A stretch of DNA of 64,000 bases from Arthrobacter sunyaminii (lineage in GTDB: Bacteria > Actinomycetota > Actinomycetes > Actinomycetales > Micrococcaceae): contig NZ_CP076456.1 in the NCBI RefSeq assembly GCF_018866305.1, positions 1,922,001 to 1,986,000 of the forward strand, written 5' to 3'. Positions within the stretch are counted from its first letter, which is position 1; the number at the start of each line of letters is the position of its first letter. The notes under the pieces were generated by a model, which saw only the letters and a list, made by a program, of their open reading frames with translations, was not told where the DNA came from and made no database searches. Below, in pieces: positions 43,669 to 52,928 of this stretch. The position numbers were made by a program, and so were the translations under genes.

Positions 43669-44949
43669 ATGACCGCAGGAATTGCAAACCAACCGGAAAT
43701 TACTGAGCCGAGCGAAGCCATGGAAACTCCGGAGGCGACCGGTTTCAGCTTCGATCCGACCGCGGTGCAGGACGTTGACAGTGACCTGTACCTCTTGGAC
43801 AACCTCCTCGATGAGCAGGCGCGCGATGTCCAGCGCCGGGTGCGCGCCTTTGTGGACAATGATCTTCTGCCGGTCATCAATGACTACTGGGAGCGCGCTG
43901 AGGTTCCGTATGAATTGATCCCGAAACTGGCGGCCCTGAATATTGCCGGCGGAACCATCCAGGGTCACGGATGCCCCGGGCTGACCCGGCTTGCCGCTTC
44001 CACCGCAGCGGCTGAGCTGGCCCGCGGGGACGGATCCATCAACACGTTTTTTGGTGTGCATTCCGGCCTGGCCATGGGCAGCATCGACATGCTGGGCTCC
44101 GAGGAACAGAAGCAGCGTTGGCTGCCGCCCATGGCGAGGTTCGAAAAAATCGGTGCCTTTGCGCTGACCGAGCCGGAACACGGTTCAGATTCCGTGTCAC
44201 TGGAGACCTCTGCCCGGCGAGAAGGGGACGAATACGTCCTTAACGGCAGCAAGCGGTGGATCGGCAACGCAAGCTTCGCCGACGTCGTCATCATCTATGC
44301 CCGCGATGAAGCCGACGGTGCGGTGAAGGCGTTTGTGATGGAAAAGGACGGGGAGGGCAACCATCCGGCCGGCTATAACGCCACAGTGATTACCGGCAAG
44401 ATGGGCAAGCGCGCCGTGCTGCAGCCGAATATCACCATTGAGGACCTGCGGATTCCGGCGGAAAACCGGTTGGATCACTGCAATTCGTTCAAGGACGTCA
44501 ACAAAGTACTGGCGGCCACCCGCGGGGGAGTGGCGTGGGAGGCACTCGGGCATGCGGTTGCGGCCTACGAGATTGCCGTGGCGTACGCCAAGACGCGTGT
44601 GCAGTTCGGAAAGGAAATTGGCCGGTTCCAGCTGGTGCAGAACAAGCTGGCGAACATGCTGGCACAGCTGACCGCCATCAAATTGACGTGTTTCCGGCTC
44701 AACGAGCTGGCCGATGAAGGAAGCATGACCAGCCCCATGGCCTCCATGGCCAAGATGTTTGCCGCACGCCAGGGCAGGTGGATCTGCTCGGAGGCGCGGG
44801 ACATTATGGGCGGCAACGGACTGCTCCTGGAAAACCATGTTGCCCGGCACCTCACGGACATGGAGGTGGTCTTCACCTATGAAGGCACCGACAGCATGCA
44901 GTCCCTGATTCTGGGCAGGCATATCACGGGGTTCTCGGCGTTCGCATAA
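43669..44949 (+). CDS. Acyl-CoA dehydrogenase (glutaryl-CoA dehydrogenase-like)
   Basis: 426 residues, a full-length FAD enzyme. FALTEPEHGSDS is the FAD/substrate loop, RVQFGKEIGRFQLVQNKLANM the dimer helix, RDIMGGNGLLLENHVARHLTDMEVVFTYEGTDSMQSL contains the catalytic Glu in YEGT. The form of this C-terminal block is that of glutaryl-CoA/short-branched acyl-CoA dehydrogenases. It is monocistronic and ends at a good terminator. The 16-bp operator in its promoter suggests control by the TetR protein encoded at 45224-45805. Confidence 0.85.
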   Translation: MTAGIANQPEITEPSEAMETPEATGFSFDPTAVQDVDSDLYLLDNLLDEQARDVQRRVRAFVDNDLLPVINDYWERAEVPYELIPKLAALNIAGGTIQGHGCPGLTRLAASTAAAELARGDGSINTFFGVHSGLAMGSIDMLGSEEQKQRWLPPMARFEKIGAFALTEPEHGSDSVSLETSARREGDEYVLNGSKRWIGNASFADVVIIYARDEADGAVKAFVMEKDGEGNHPAGYNATVITGKMGKRAVLQPNITIEDLRIPAENRLDHCNSFKDVNKVLAATRGGVAWEALGHAVAAYEIAVAYAKTRVQFGKEIGRFQLVQNKLANMLAQLTAIKLTCFRLNELADEGSMTSPMASMAKMFAARQGRWICSEARDIMGGNGLLLENHVARHLTDMEVVFTYEGTDSMQSLILGRHITGFSAFA

Positions 44950-44988
44950 CCGGCGGCCCGCGAGGGGAGTAGCGGGAGCGGAGTAACG

Positions 44989-45016
44989 GGAGGGCGGCGC
45001 TGAGGCGCCGCCCTCC
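44989..45016 (+). terminator. Rho-independent terminator after the acyl-CoA dehydrogenase gene
   Basis: A 12-bp perfect stem (GGAGGGCGGCGC with its inverse), TGAG loop at 45001-45004, then T-run 45017-45022. Confidence 0.9.
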
Positions 45017-45223
45017 TTTTTTGTGGAGCACCTTTTGGGATCCGCTGCCTGGAGTTGTTGCTATCCACTAGTATCCACTCATATAAAATTTTCCAGATAT
45101 GCGCCGTAGTCCCCGCACCCAATACAAAATCACCCCCTTGCCGCACCACCAACACGTTCAAAACCCATCAAAGACGGGAAGGGTGCAACCGGGGGACAGG
45201 TTCCGGACCGAAGTTCAAATCCC

Positions 45224-45805
45224 TCAGAGGTTGTCGACTCCGAGCAGCCGCAGAGCCATGAGGCTATGGTGCTCACCAATCTCTGCCGCGCTGAGCCGCC
45301 CGTCACCGCGGTACCAGCGTGCTACATCGATGCACAGGGAAAGCAGGGTAACCACCGCCATGTTTGCGTCCGGAACGTTGAACACACCTTGCTTCAAACC
45401 GTCGTCAACAATGGAGCGGAATTCATCCTCCACCTGGTGGCGCATCTGCAGGACTTCGGCCAGATGCTCGTCGCTCAGCGCCGGCAATTCGAAGTTCACT
45501 ACACGGGAGCTGGTGTGGTTGACCGCCTGCCATTCCACCAGGTTCCGGACCAGGGCTGCCATCCGGTCCACCGGGCTGTCGTCCTTCGAGCTGCCCGCGC
45601 TGGCCCGCACCAAGTCCAAGGTCTTCTCATGCCCCACCTTGGAAATGCAGTAGAGCAGATCTTCCTTGGACTTGTGGTGCACGTAGACGGCTCCGGGGGT
45701 CACCCCGGCGCCGGAGGCGATGTCCCGCGTAGTGGTGCCGTGAAAACCTTTCGCTGCGAAGGCGGCAGTGGCGGAGGAGAGCAGCCGCTGTGCTGTGTCG
45801 GTCAT
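45224..45805 (-). CDS. TetR-family transcriptional regulator
   Basis: 193 residues. Helix-turn-helix in residues ~8-52 (AAFAAKGFHGTTTRDIASGAGVTPGAVYVHHKSKEDLL). The C-terminal helical domain ends WYRGDGRLSAAEIGEHHSLMALRLLG, resembling the ligand-binding tail of TetR proteins such as KstR2/FadR that respond to acyl-CoA thioesters. Its own promoter region contains the palindrome at 45842-45857, almost the same as that upstream of the acyl-CoA dehydrogenase gene, so autorepression and control of that gene are likely. Confidence 0.85.
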   Translation of the reverse strand: MTDTAQRLLSSATAAFAAKGFHGTTTRDIASGAGVTPGAVYVHHKSKEDLLYCISKVGHEKTLDLVRASAGSSKDDSPVDRMAALVRNLVEWQAVNHTSSRVVNFELPALSDEHLAEVLQMRHQVEDEFRSIVDDGLKQGVFNVPDANMAVVTLLSLCIDVARWYRGDGRLSAAEIGEHHSLMALRLLGVDNL

Positions 45806-45841
45806 GGCCGTTGCTCCGTATTCTGCGTGCGTGATGTGTCG

Positions 45842-45857
45842 CTGAATGAGCGATCAG
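45842..45857 (-). promoter_or_regulatory. TetR-type operator upstream of the tetR gene
   Basis: CTGAATGAGCGATCAG, arms CTGA/TCAG, 37 bases upstream of the TetR start codon and close to the site at 43627-43642. Confidence 0.6.
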
Positions 45858-45909
45858 CAACCAGCGTAACAGCGGCCCAATCCGGGCCCGGCAGTTACTT
45901 CATCCGCAG

Positions 45910-46731
45910 TTACTTCACCCGCAACCCCATGACGTGGCCGGTGCGCTTGGCGGCCGGGTCCATGGCCTGAGGCCACTGCGCCGTCATCATGAACAGCAGT
46001 CCGCCGTCTTCGCCTCCGGCGGCGCACGAGAAGCAGCCCTGGTCCAGCTGGATGGTTTCGAGCACCGAGCCGCCCTGGGCCACCCGGACACAGCGTTCCC
46101 CGGGGACCTCGGCGAACCAGATCCCGCCGGTGCCGTCCCAGCAAATACCGTCCGGAGCACCGCCGGCAAGATCAGCCCACAGTGAGCCTGCGCCGAGGCT
46201 TCCGTCTTCCCGGATAGGAAACGCGGTGAGGCGCCCGGCATTGGACTCCGCCACCACCAGCGTGCTGCCGTCCCCGCTCACCAGCATGCCGTTGGGGAAG
46301 GCCAGGCCGCCGGCAACCTGTTCCACGGAACCGTCCGGCCGGATGAGGGCAATGGCGCCGTTGTCGGCTGATTCCCCGGAATAGTCGTAGCCGATGCCGT
46401 TGACATAGATATTGCCCGCGGGATGCACCGCGATTTCATTCCACGGGTACTCGGAGATTCCGTGCAGGTCCGCCAGAGGGACCAGGCCTGCATGCGGCAC
46501 CTCCAGCAGGACGGCTGCATCGCTGCCGGAGACCACCGCCATCCGGCCGTCCGGCAGCCAGTCAAAGCAAATGGGTGTTGACGGCACGCCGGTAACCCGC
46601 CGGACGTTCCCCGCGGCGTCGAGGGCGGAGATTGTGCCGGCCAGCCAGTCGGCAAACCACAGTTCGCTGCCGTGCCAGCGTGCCGATTCGCCCATTCCCA
46701 GCCCGGACACAAGGGTTTTCGCGTCGGACAT
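45910..46731 (-). CDS. SMP-30/gluconolactonase-family protein
   Basis: 273 residues, a six-bladed beta-propeller. Metal ligands are predicted at Glu in GMGESARWH, Asn in YPWNEIAVHP, Asn in GLAFPNGML and Asp in GAPDGICWDG, matching the calcium site of SMP-30 lactonases. Substrate may be a sugar lactone or another cyclic ester. It is transcribed toward the TetR gene on the same strand and lies divergent from the ABC-F gene. Confidence 0.85.
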   Translation of the reverse strand: MSDAKTLVSGLGMGESARWHGSELWFADWLAGTISALDAAGNVRRVTGVPSTPICFDWLPDGRMAVVSGSDAAVLLEVPHAGLVPLADLHGISEYPWNEIAVHPAGNIYVNGIGYDYSGESADNGAIALIRPDGSVEQVAGGLAFPNGMLVSGDGSTLVVAESNAGRLTAFPIREDGSLGAGSLWADLAGGAPDGICWDGTGGIWFAEVPGERCVRVAQGGSVLETIQLDQGCFSCAAGGEDGGLLFMMTAQWPQAMDPAAKRTGHVMGLRVK

Positions 46732-46923
46732 CGAACACCTCTCTTAATCGGTAAAGGTGAACCTGCCATGGACTGTCCAGTATGCCGCTGCGGCCGGGCT
46801 TCGAACAGGGAGAGTCCGCAACAGATAAGATGAGTGGCTGGTCAACGGATGCAAGACCAGCAGTGCGTCCCATCCGGCCGCCGGCACCGTTCACCAGTTC
46901 CCATCCCGAGAGGAAATCCCCGA

Positions 46924-48516
46924 ATGAGCCTAATCCGGCTGCAGGACGTCAATGTTGGCTTCGACAAGACACAGATCCTGCGTGAGGCGTTCTTCCGGCT
47001 GGAACCCAAGGACCGGGTGGGACTGATCGGCAAAAACGGTTCAGGTAAATCCACCCTGCTGAAACTGATCCTGGAACAGGTGCAGCCGGACTCCGGCACG
47101 GTCAGCGTGGAGACGGGGTTGAAAATTGGCTACTTCTCCCAGTTCTCCGAGCTCAACGGTGAATCCACGATTACCGAGGTCCTGGACGCCCTGTTCGTGG
47201 AGATTAAGGCCGCTGAAGCCGAGCTTGCCTCCATTGATGAGGCCATTGCCGCAGATCCTGAGCCCAAGGCGCTGGATAAGCTGATCCGCCGGCAGTCGGA
47301 ACTGTTCGAAACCATGGACCGGCTGGACGGCTGGGACTATCCGCGCCGGATCGACGCCGCCCTGACCACGCTGGGGTTCAGCGAAGCACACCGGACCTGT
47401 CCCATCGATGCCCTGTCCGGCGGCTGGCGCAACCGTGCCGCCCTGGCCAAGATCCTGCTTCAAGCACCGGATGTGCTGCTGCTGGATGAACCCACCAACT
47501 ACCTGGACGTTGCCGGCGTGGAGTGGCTGGAAGGCTGGTTCCGCGATTTCCGGGGCGCCGCCGTCGTCGTCTCCCACGACCGGAAGTTCCTGGACGCCGT
47601 AGTGACCCGCATCATCGAGGTGGAGAATTACCACCTGCACGAATACCCCGGAAACTTCGGCGAATACGTGATCCAGAAGCAGTTCCGGCTCAAGGCGCTG
47701 CAAAGCCAGTTTGTGCATGAATCCGAGCTGCTGGCGTTTGAAGCGGAAGGTATTTCCGACCGGCGCGAGGCCGCGAAAGCCGGCAGCGACGGCCTGGGCA
47801 GCAAGCTGGCCAAGATCAAGAAAGCCCGGGCTCCGCGTCCGGTGGACCAGATCATCACGGAGATTTACGGCGGTCTGCACGTCAAGGACAACCTGTGCCG
47901 GGTGGAGTCCGTGGCCAAGTCCTACGGTGACAGGACGCTGTTTCAGGACCTGAGCTTTGAAATCCGCCGCGGCGACCGGCTGGTGGTCCTCGGTTCCAAC
48001 GGCAGCGGCAAGACCACGCTGCTGCGTGTGCTGACGGGCGAGGAAAAGGCCGACGCCGGCAAGGTTGCCTGGGCGAACGGGGCGAAGATGGTTTCCTACA
48101 ACCAGGTGCTGGCGGAGCTGGACGACGGCGACACCGTCACGCACTCGGTCAACGCCATGCCGGACAGCCTGGCCCTGACCGCCACGAAGAAATCAGTCAA
48201 CCGGTTCCTCACCATGTTCCAGTTTTCCGAAGCAGATCTGAAGCAGAAGATCGGCAACCTGTCCGGCGGACAAAAGGCACGCGTGGCCATGGCCCAGTGC
48301 CTGCTTTCCGGTGCCTCCGTGCTGCTGCTCGATGAGCCCACCAACCACCTGGACCTCTCCAGCACCCAGGTCATGGAACGGGCGCTGCTGCACTTCCCGG
48401 GAGCTGTGGTGGTGGTCAGCCACGACCGGTTCTTCACCGACAAGATCGCCAACCGGCATCTGGTGTTCGGTGCCGACGGCGCCCGGCCGGGCGAGATCGA
48501 CCTGCGGGTTGCCTAA
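46924..48516 (+). CDS. ABC-F family ATPase (ribosome-associated translation factor type)
   Basis: 530 residues from ATG 46924 with GAGAGGAAA before it; longer in-frame reading extends into the divergent promoter region. Two complete nucleotide-binding domains are visible: GKNGSGKST with LSGGWRNRAALAKILL and LLLDEPTNYLD, and GSNGSGKTT with LSGGQKARVAMAQCLL and LLLDEPTNHLD. The linker has the charged helical pattern of the P-site tRNA-interaction motif. No membrane segments. It may act as a translation factor or ribosome-protection protein; which subfamily cannot be read directly. Confidence 0.9.
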   Translation: MSLIRLQDVNVGFDKTQILREAFFRLEPKDRVGLIGKNGSGKSTLLKLILEQVQPDSGTVSVETGLKIGYFSQFSELNGESTITEVLDALFVEIKAAEAELASIDEAIAADPEPKALDKLIRRQSELFETMDRLDGWDYPRRIDAALTTLGFSEAHRTCPIDALSGGWRNRAALAKILLQAPDVLLLDEPTNYLDVAGVEWLEGWFRDFRGAAVVVSHDRKFLDAVVTRIIEVENYHLHEYPGNFGEYVIQKQFRLKALQSQFVHESELLAFEAEGISDRREAAKAGSDGLGSKLAKIKKARAPRPVDQIITEIYGGLHVKDNLCRVESVAKSYGDRTLFQDLSFEIRRGDRLVVLGSNGSGKTTLLRVLTGEEKADAGKVAWANGAKMVSYNQVLAELDDGDTVTHSVNAMPDSLALTATKKSVNRFLTMFQFSEADLKQKIGNLSGGQKARVAMAQCLLSGASVLLLDEPTNHLDLSSTQVMERALLHFPGAVVVVSHDRFFTDKIANRHLVFGADGARPGEIDLRVA

Positions 48517-48564
48517 GCCCCCGGCCAGCGCCTGTCACGGCAGCCGGCCGGAGGTGTAGGAGAG

Positions 48565-49686
48565 TTAAGCCGGGGTTCCGATCATCGGTACGGTTTCCAG
48601 CATTGATCCGAGTTCGGACATCAGGGCCGGAGCACTGCCCAGGGAATAGGCGTTCTGCCGTCCCCACAGGAAGTAGCGGTGGATCTGGTAATCGATGTCC
48701 GCGCCCATGCCGCCGTGCAGGTGCTGGGTCGCCAGCACGACGCGAAGGCCGCCGTGTGCCGCCCACCAGGACGCAACGAGCGACGCGGATTCCGCGCCGT
48801 CGTCGCCTCGGTCAACGAGCCAGGCGGCCCGGCGGGTGGTGAGCTTGATGCGCTCGGCATCAAGGTGTGCGTCGGCGGCCCGGGCCGAGACGGCCTGATT
48901 GGCCGAGAGCGGACGGTCGAACTGGATGCGCTCGGAGGTGTAGGCCGCAGTGATGGCGATGGCTTCTTCGCAGATTCCGGCCTGGACTGCCGCCAGGGCA
49001 ATGCGTCCGAGCATGCGTGCCTGCTGCACCGGCATGGATCCGCCGGTGAGCACTTCGTCGTCACCAACGTGCACCGCATCCAGAACAACACTGGCGGCCG
49101 CACCGTGACTCGTCAGGGAAACGCTCTCGCGGCTGACCCCCTCCCGGTCCACGGGCAGGATAACGGCGATCACGCCGTCGTCTGTCTTCACCGGCACCAG
49201 CAGGGCAGCTGCATTACCGGCACCCGGGACCGCCAGCAGGGTGCCGGAGATCCGCCACCCGCTGCCGTCGCGTTCGCCGCGTACAGCGTTGTCGCCGTCA
49301 ACGGCCGCGTCAATGGCACCGGTAATCAACAGCGATCCGTCAAGGAACCCGGGCAGCCAGCGGTCGCGCTGCGCGTCCGTTCCCCAGCAGGAGATGGGCA
49401 GCGCGGCCATGGCGACGGCGGCGGCGAAGGGAACCGGGGCAACCCGCCGGCCCTGCTGCTCCAGTACCGCCACCAGACCGAGGACGCCCAAACCGGAACC
49501 GCCGTGTTCTTCGGGCAGTGCCAGCCCCAGGATTCCTGTCTCCGCGAGGGCTTTCCACAGTGCGTCGTCGTGCCCGCCTTCTTCGCGCTCGACGTCCCTC
49601 ACGCGCGTGGTGGTGGCCATCTGCGTGAAGACTTCCTCCGCCAGCTGGGCTGCTTCGCGCAGATCCTCATCGAGTTCGAACTGCAT
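48565..49686 (-). CDS. Acyl-CoA dehydrogenase, non-catalytic-type subunit (FadE-like)
   Basis: 373 residues, short for the family. The N-terminus and helical core are recognisable (FELDEDLREAAQLAEEVF, LALPEEHGGSGLG, IQFDRPLSANQAVSARAADAH), but the C-terminal FAD/substrate block reads HLHGGMGADIDYQIHRYF with no YEGT-type catalytic segment. Such subunits form alpha2beta2 heterotetramers with a partner dehydrogenase, as FadE28-FadE29 do in mycobacterial steroid side-chain breakdown. Its start overlaps the end of the next dehydrogenase gene by 20 bases, which supports obligate pairing. Last gene of the seven-gene operon. Confidence 0.82.
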   Translation of the reverse strand: MQFELDEDLREAAQLAEEVFTQMATTTRVRDVEREEGGHDDALWKALAETGILGLALPEEHGGSGLGVLGLVAVLEQQGRRVAPVPFAAAVAMAALPISCWGTDAQRDRWLPGFLDGSLLITGAIDAAVDGDNAVRGERDGSGWRISGTLLAVPGAGNAAALLVPVKTDDGVIAVILPVDREGVSRESVSLTSHGAAASVVLDAVHVGDDEVLTGGSMPVQQARMLGRIALAAVQAGICEEAIAITAAYTSERIQFDRPLSANQAVSARAADAHLDAERIKLTTRRAAWLVDRGDDGAESASLVASWWAAHGGLRVVLATQHLHGGMGADIDYQIHRYFLWGRQNAYSLGSAPALMSELGSMLETVPMIGTPA

Positions 49687-50890
49687 GTGCCTCTTCCTTC
49701 TTCTCTTGGCGGCGGACCGCTACGGTCATTCCCAGTGACTTGGCGGCAACAAGATCCCGCAGGACCTCGTTGCTGCCCCCACCGAAGGTATTGTTCTGCG
49801 CGCGGCGGGCCAGTGTCTCGACCCGGCCGCTGATGGCGGCACCGCGGGATCCCGGGCGCAGCAGGCCTGCCACACCCAGCACGTCCTGCAGCTTGCCGTA
49901 AACCTCCACGACTGTTTCCGTTCCAATCACCTTCGCTGCGGCTGCGTCTCCGCCGGCCAGCGTGCCGGCGGAAACATCGGCAACGAGCCGAAGGTTCACC
50001 AGCTCCGCCGCTGAGAGCAGGGCGTAAACCTCCGCCAGTGTCGAGCGGACCCAGGGCAGGTCCAGGACGTGTCCGTCACCGTACGGTTCGGTGCGGGCCC
50101 AGTCCAGAACCTGGCTGAAGAGCTCGTTGGCGATGCCGCCGCGTGCGGCCAGGGCAACGCGTTCATGGTTGAGCTGGTTGGTGATCATCCGCCAGCCCTC
50201 GTTGAGTTCGCCGACGACATTGCTCAGCGGGACCCGGACATCCTCGTAGTAGGTGGCGGCGGTGCTGATGCCGCCCACGGTGTGGATCTCGGTGGCAGAG
50301 AATCCGGGGGCCGTGGTGGGCACCATGACCACCGAAATACCCTTGTGCCGCGGTGCATCGGGGTCCGTGCGCACTGCCAGCCAGATCCAGTCCGCAAAGA
50401 TGGCGGCGCTGGTGAAGAGCTTGTTGCCGTTGATGACCAGCTCGTCGCCTTCGATCCGCGCGGTGGTGCGCAGCGAGGCGAGGTCGGTGCCGGCACCGGG
50501 CTCCGAGTAGCCGATGGCGAACATCAGCTCTCCGGCCAGGATCGGCGGGAGGAAGAACTCCTTTTGTTCCTGGGTGCCGTGTTTCATCAGGGCGGGCGCA
50601 ACCGTGTTCAGGCTGACCAGGGACAGGGGCGCATTGGCGCGGATCACTTCGTCATAGAAGACGAACTGCGCTTCGGGGTCCTCGCCCCGCCCGCCGTATT
50701 CCTCGGGCCAGCCAAGGCCCAGCCAGCCGTCGGCGCCCATCTGTTTCAGGATCCGGGAGAACGTCGGGCCGCCCTCGGTCTGGTCCACGAGGTCGCGGGC
50801 GTCGTCGGCGTTGATGATCCTGGCGAAGTAGGCGCGCAGCTCCGCGCGCAGCTGCTTAGAGGCCGGTGAAAGATCTGGATTCATTGTCAC
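49667..50890 (-). CDS. Acyl-CoA dehydrogenase, partner subunit
   Basis: 407 residues. IGYSEPGAGTDLASLRT is the FAD loop, and the C-terminus reads NNTFGGGSNEVLRDLVAAKSLGM, where the medium-chain enzyme's catalytic Glu is replaced by Gly (FGGGSNE in place of YEGT). The active base is therefore probably elsewhere or on the paired subunit. Together with the overlapping 373-residue gene it resembles the FadE28/FadE29-type heterotetramer that dehydrogenates branched, ring-attached acyl-CoA thioesters. Same operon as the aldolase and hydratase genes. Confidence 0.85.
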   Translation of the reverse strand: MTMNPDLSPASKQLRAELRAYFARIINADDARDLVDQTEGGPTFSRILKQMGADGWLGLGWPEEYGGRGEDPEAQFVFYDEVIRANAPLSLVSLNTVAPALMKHGTQEQKEFFLPPILAGELMFAIGYSEPGAGTDLASLRTTARIEGDELVINGNKLFTSAAIFADWIWLAVRTDPDAPRHKGISVVMVPTTAPGFSATEIHTVGGISTAATYYEDVRVPLSNVVGELNEGWRMITNQLNHERVALAARGGIANELFSQVLDWARTEPYGDGHVLDLPWVRSTLAEVYALLSAAELVNLRLVADVSAGTLAGGDAAAAKVIGTETVVEVYGKLQDVLGVAGLLRPGSRGAAISGRVETLARRAQNNTFGGGSNEVLRDLVAAKSLGMTVAVRRQEKKEEAHAVRTR

Positions 50891-50899
50891 TCCTGGGAC

Positions 50900-52078
50900 T
50901 CAGTGGTCGGTAGCAAGGATGAGTGCGCTGTGCGGCACGGGCGAACCACCGGTGACCAGCACATTCGCGAGGTTTTTGGGCGGCTGGTTGACCGATGTGC
51001 CGCGGATCAGGCGCACGCCTTCGGCAATTCCGTTCACACCGTGCAGATATCCCTCGCCAAGCTGGCCGCCGTGGGTGTTGATCGGCAGCGAACCGGTGAG
51101 CTCCAGCTGGCCGTCGGCGATCATGTCCTTGGCCTCGCCGCGCTTGCAGAAACCGTATTCTTCGAGCTGCAGCAGGACCATGGGGGTGAAGGCGTCATAC
51201 AGGATGGCTGCATCGATGCCTTCCTGGCCGTGTCCGGCCTGCTGCCACAGCTGCCGGGCTACCAGTTCAACTTCGGGCATCTCATCGATGTTGTCCCGGT
51301 AGTAGCTGCTCATGGAGATCTGCTGCGGGCCCACGCCCTGCGCGGCGGCAGTGATGATCGCCGGAGGATGCGGAAGGTCACGCGCGCGTTCGGCACTGAC
51401 GATCACCAGTGCCTGCCCGCCGTCGGTCTCCTGGCAGCAGTCCAGCAAACGCAGCGGATCCGCGATCATCCGGGAGGCCTGGTGGTCCTCAAGGGTGATG
51501 GGACGGTTGTGGAACCACGCCAGCGGATTGTTCGCCGCATGTTTGCGGGACAACACAGAGATCTGCCCGAAGTCAGCGCTGGTCACGCCGAACTCCTGCA
51601 TGTAGCGCCGGGCGAGGAACGCCTCCTGCGCCGCAGGGGTGAGCAGTCCGTACGGATTGATCCAGTTGCGGTACTCCTGGTCCGTGGTGGTGGCGTAGGC
51701 AAACTGCGGGGGACCGGAGCCGAAACGGTGTCCGGAACGCTCGTTGAAGGCCCGGTAGACGACGACGACGTCCGCCACTCCGCTGGCGACCGCCATGGCT
51801 GCCTGCTGCACGGGAGCGCAGGCTCCGCCGCCGCCGTGCGGGATGCGGCTGAAGAATTTCAGCTCCGGGATCCCCAGCGCCCGGGCCACGGCAATTTCCG
51901 GATTGTTTTCCATGGAGAACAGGGAGAAGCCGTCGACTTCCTCAACCGGGATCTGCGCATCGGCGAGCGCCGCCAGTACTGCTTCACAGGCGAGGCGCCA
52001 TTCACTGCGTCCGGAGTCCTTGGAGAATTCGGTGGCGCCGATTCCGGCAATGGCTGCCTTCCCCGAGAACCCGCTCAT
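50900..52078 (-). CDS. Thiolase-fold lipid-transfer-type protein (Ltp2-like aldolase)
   Basis: 392 residues. The N-terminus AAIAGIGATEFSKDSGRSEWRLACEAVLAAL and the block RIPHGGGGACAPVQQAAMAVASG are typical of SCP2/lipid-transfer thiolase homologues, which often lack the classical thiolase nucleophile pattern. The C-terminus has NTHGGQLGEGYLHGVNGIAEGVRLIRG. Together with the DUF35 partner two genes upstream it fits the Ltp2/ChsH2-C retro-aldolase, which cleaves the last C2-C3 piece of steroid side chains as an acyl-CoA. Its start overlaps the MaoC stop by 4 bases. Confidence 0.85.
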   Translation of the reverse strand: MSGFSGKAAIAGIGATEFSKDSGRSEWRLACEAVLAALADAQIPVEEVDGFSLFSMENNPEIAVARALGIPELKFFSRIPHGGGGACAPVQQAAMAVASGVADVVVVYRAFNERSGHRFGSGPPQFAYATTTDQEYRNWINPYGLLTPAAQEAFLARRYMQEFGVTSADFGQISVLSRKHAANNPLAWFHNRPITLEDHQASRMIADPLRLLDCCQETDGGQALVIVSAERARDLPHPPAIITAAAQGVGPQQISMSSYYRDNIDEMPEVELVARQLWQQAGHGQEGIDAAILYDAFTPMVLLQLEEYGFCKRGEAKDMIADGQLELTGSLPINTHGGQLGEGYLHGVNGIAEGVRLIRGTSVNQPPKNLANVLVTGGSPVPHSALILATDH

Positions 52079-52482
52079 GCCGCGGCCTCCTGGCGGGTCA
52101 GGTTCACCGTTGCCGTGACATGGATGCCCCGGTCATGGGAGCCGGTCACCTTGACCGTGGTCCCGGCGGCATCCGCGGCGATGATTTCTCCGGTCAGGTG
52201 CAGAACGTCCCCGGGGTGCAGCGGCATACCCAGACGAAGGGAGACCGAGCGCAGCCGCGCAGCCGGTCCGGCCCAGTCGGTGACGTAGCGTCCCACGACA
52301 CCGTTGGTGGTATTGATGCTGATAAAGATGTCCGGCGTTCCCCGGTTAATGGCCGCATCCGGATCGTGGTGCACATCTTCGAAGTCCTGCGAAGCGATGG
52401 CGCCGGCAACTATGAAGGCGCGGTCGATCGGGATGTCCAGCACCGGAAGCGTTTCTCCCGGTGTGAATCCGTTGCTGCTCAT
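52075..52482 (-). CDS. MaoC-family enoyl-CoA hydratase (ChsH1-like)
   Basis: 135 residues from ATG 52482; the start lies in a 4-base overlap with the DUF35 gene. A single hot-dog domain with AGAIASQDFEDVHHDPDAA, which keeps the hydratase-2 Asp/His catalytic pair. Single-domain MaoC proteins of this type form heteromers with a MaoC-like partner lacking the pair (here the 186-residue protein). In mycobacteria ChsH1 plays this part in hydrating the unsaturated steroid side-chain thioester. Confidence 0.85.
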   Translation of the reverse strand: MSSNGFTPGETLPVLDIPIDRAFIVAGAIASQDFEDVHHDPDAAINRGTPDIFISINTTNGVVGRYVTDWAGPAARLRSVSLRLGMPLHPGDVLHLTGEIIAADAAGTTVKVTGSHDRGIHVTATVNLTRQEAAA

Positions 52483-52928
52483 GACACTCCTTGCTGAGTA
52501 ACGTCTGATTCCCCGTGTCCGGGCCGAAGCCTCAGACGGGGGAGTACCTCGCCGTGGGCGTGTTCGGCAAAGTAGACCTCCACCGGGCAGCCGACGGCGA
52601 GGGCATCGTGGTCGGTGGGCTCGAAGTCCGCCACCAGACGGGTGCCGGTATCCAGGTCCACGAGCCCTACCAGGAGCGGATAGGTGAAGGCCGGATCCTG
52701 AGGGTGGTGGACCACGGTCCAGCTGTGGAGGGTTCCCTGCCGCGAAGACTCCACCGAGTCCCAGTCGAATGATCGGCACCGGGGACAGCTTGGGGCGGGC
52801 GGATGGCGCAGGGTTTCGCAATCCGTGCACCGCTGCACGAGCAGGCGGCCCTCCGCGGCGCCGTCGAACCAAAACACGTTGTCATGTGTCCGCACCAGAT
52901 GCGGAACAGCAGTGCCCGGGATAGTCAT
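52479..52928 (-). CDS. DUF35 OB-fold protein with rubredoxin-like zinc ribbon
   Basis: 149 residues. Four Cys at 34, 37, 48 and 51 (QRCTDCETLRHPPAPSCPRC) form the zinc ribbon; residues ~65-140 form the OB fold (GTLHSWTVVHHP, PLLVGLVDLDTGTRLVADF). DUF35 proteins serve as acyl-CoA-binding partners of thiolase-fold enzymes. In Mycobacterium this domain is the C-terminal half of ChsH2 and activates Ltp2; here it is an independent gene between two MaoC genes. Confidence 0.9.
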   Translation of the reverse strand: MTIPGTAVPHLVRTHDNVFWFDGAAEGRLLVQRCTDCETLRHPPAPSCPRCRSFDWDSVESSRQGTLHSWTVVHHPQDPAFTYPLLVGLVDLDTGTRLVADFEPTDHDALAVGCPVEVYFAEHAHGEVLPRLRLRPGHGESDVTQQGVS

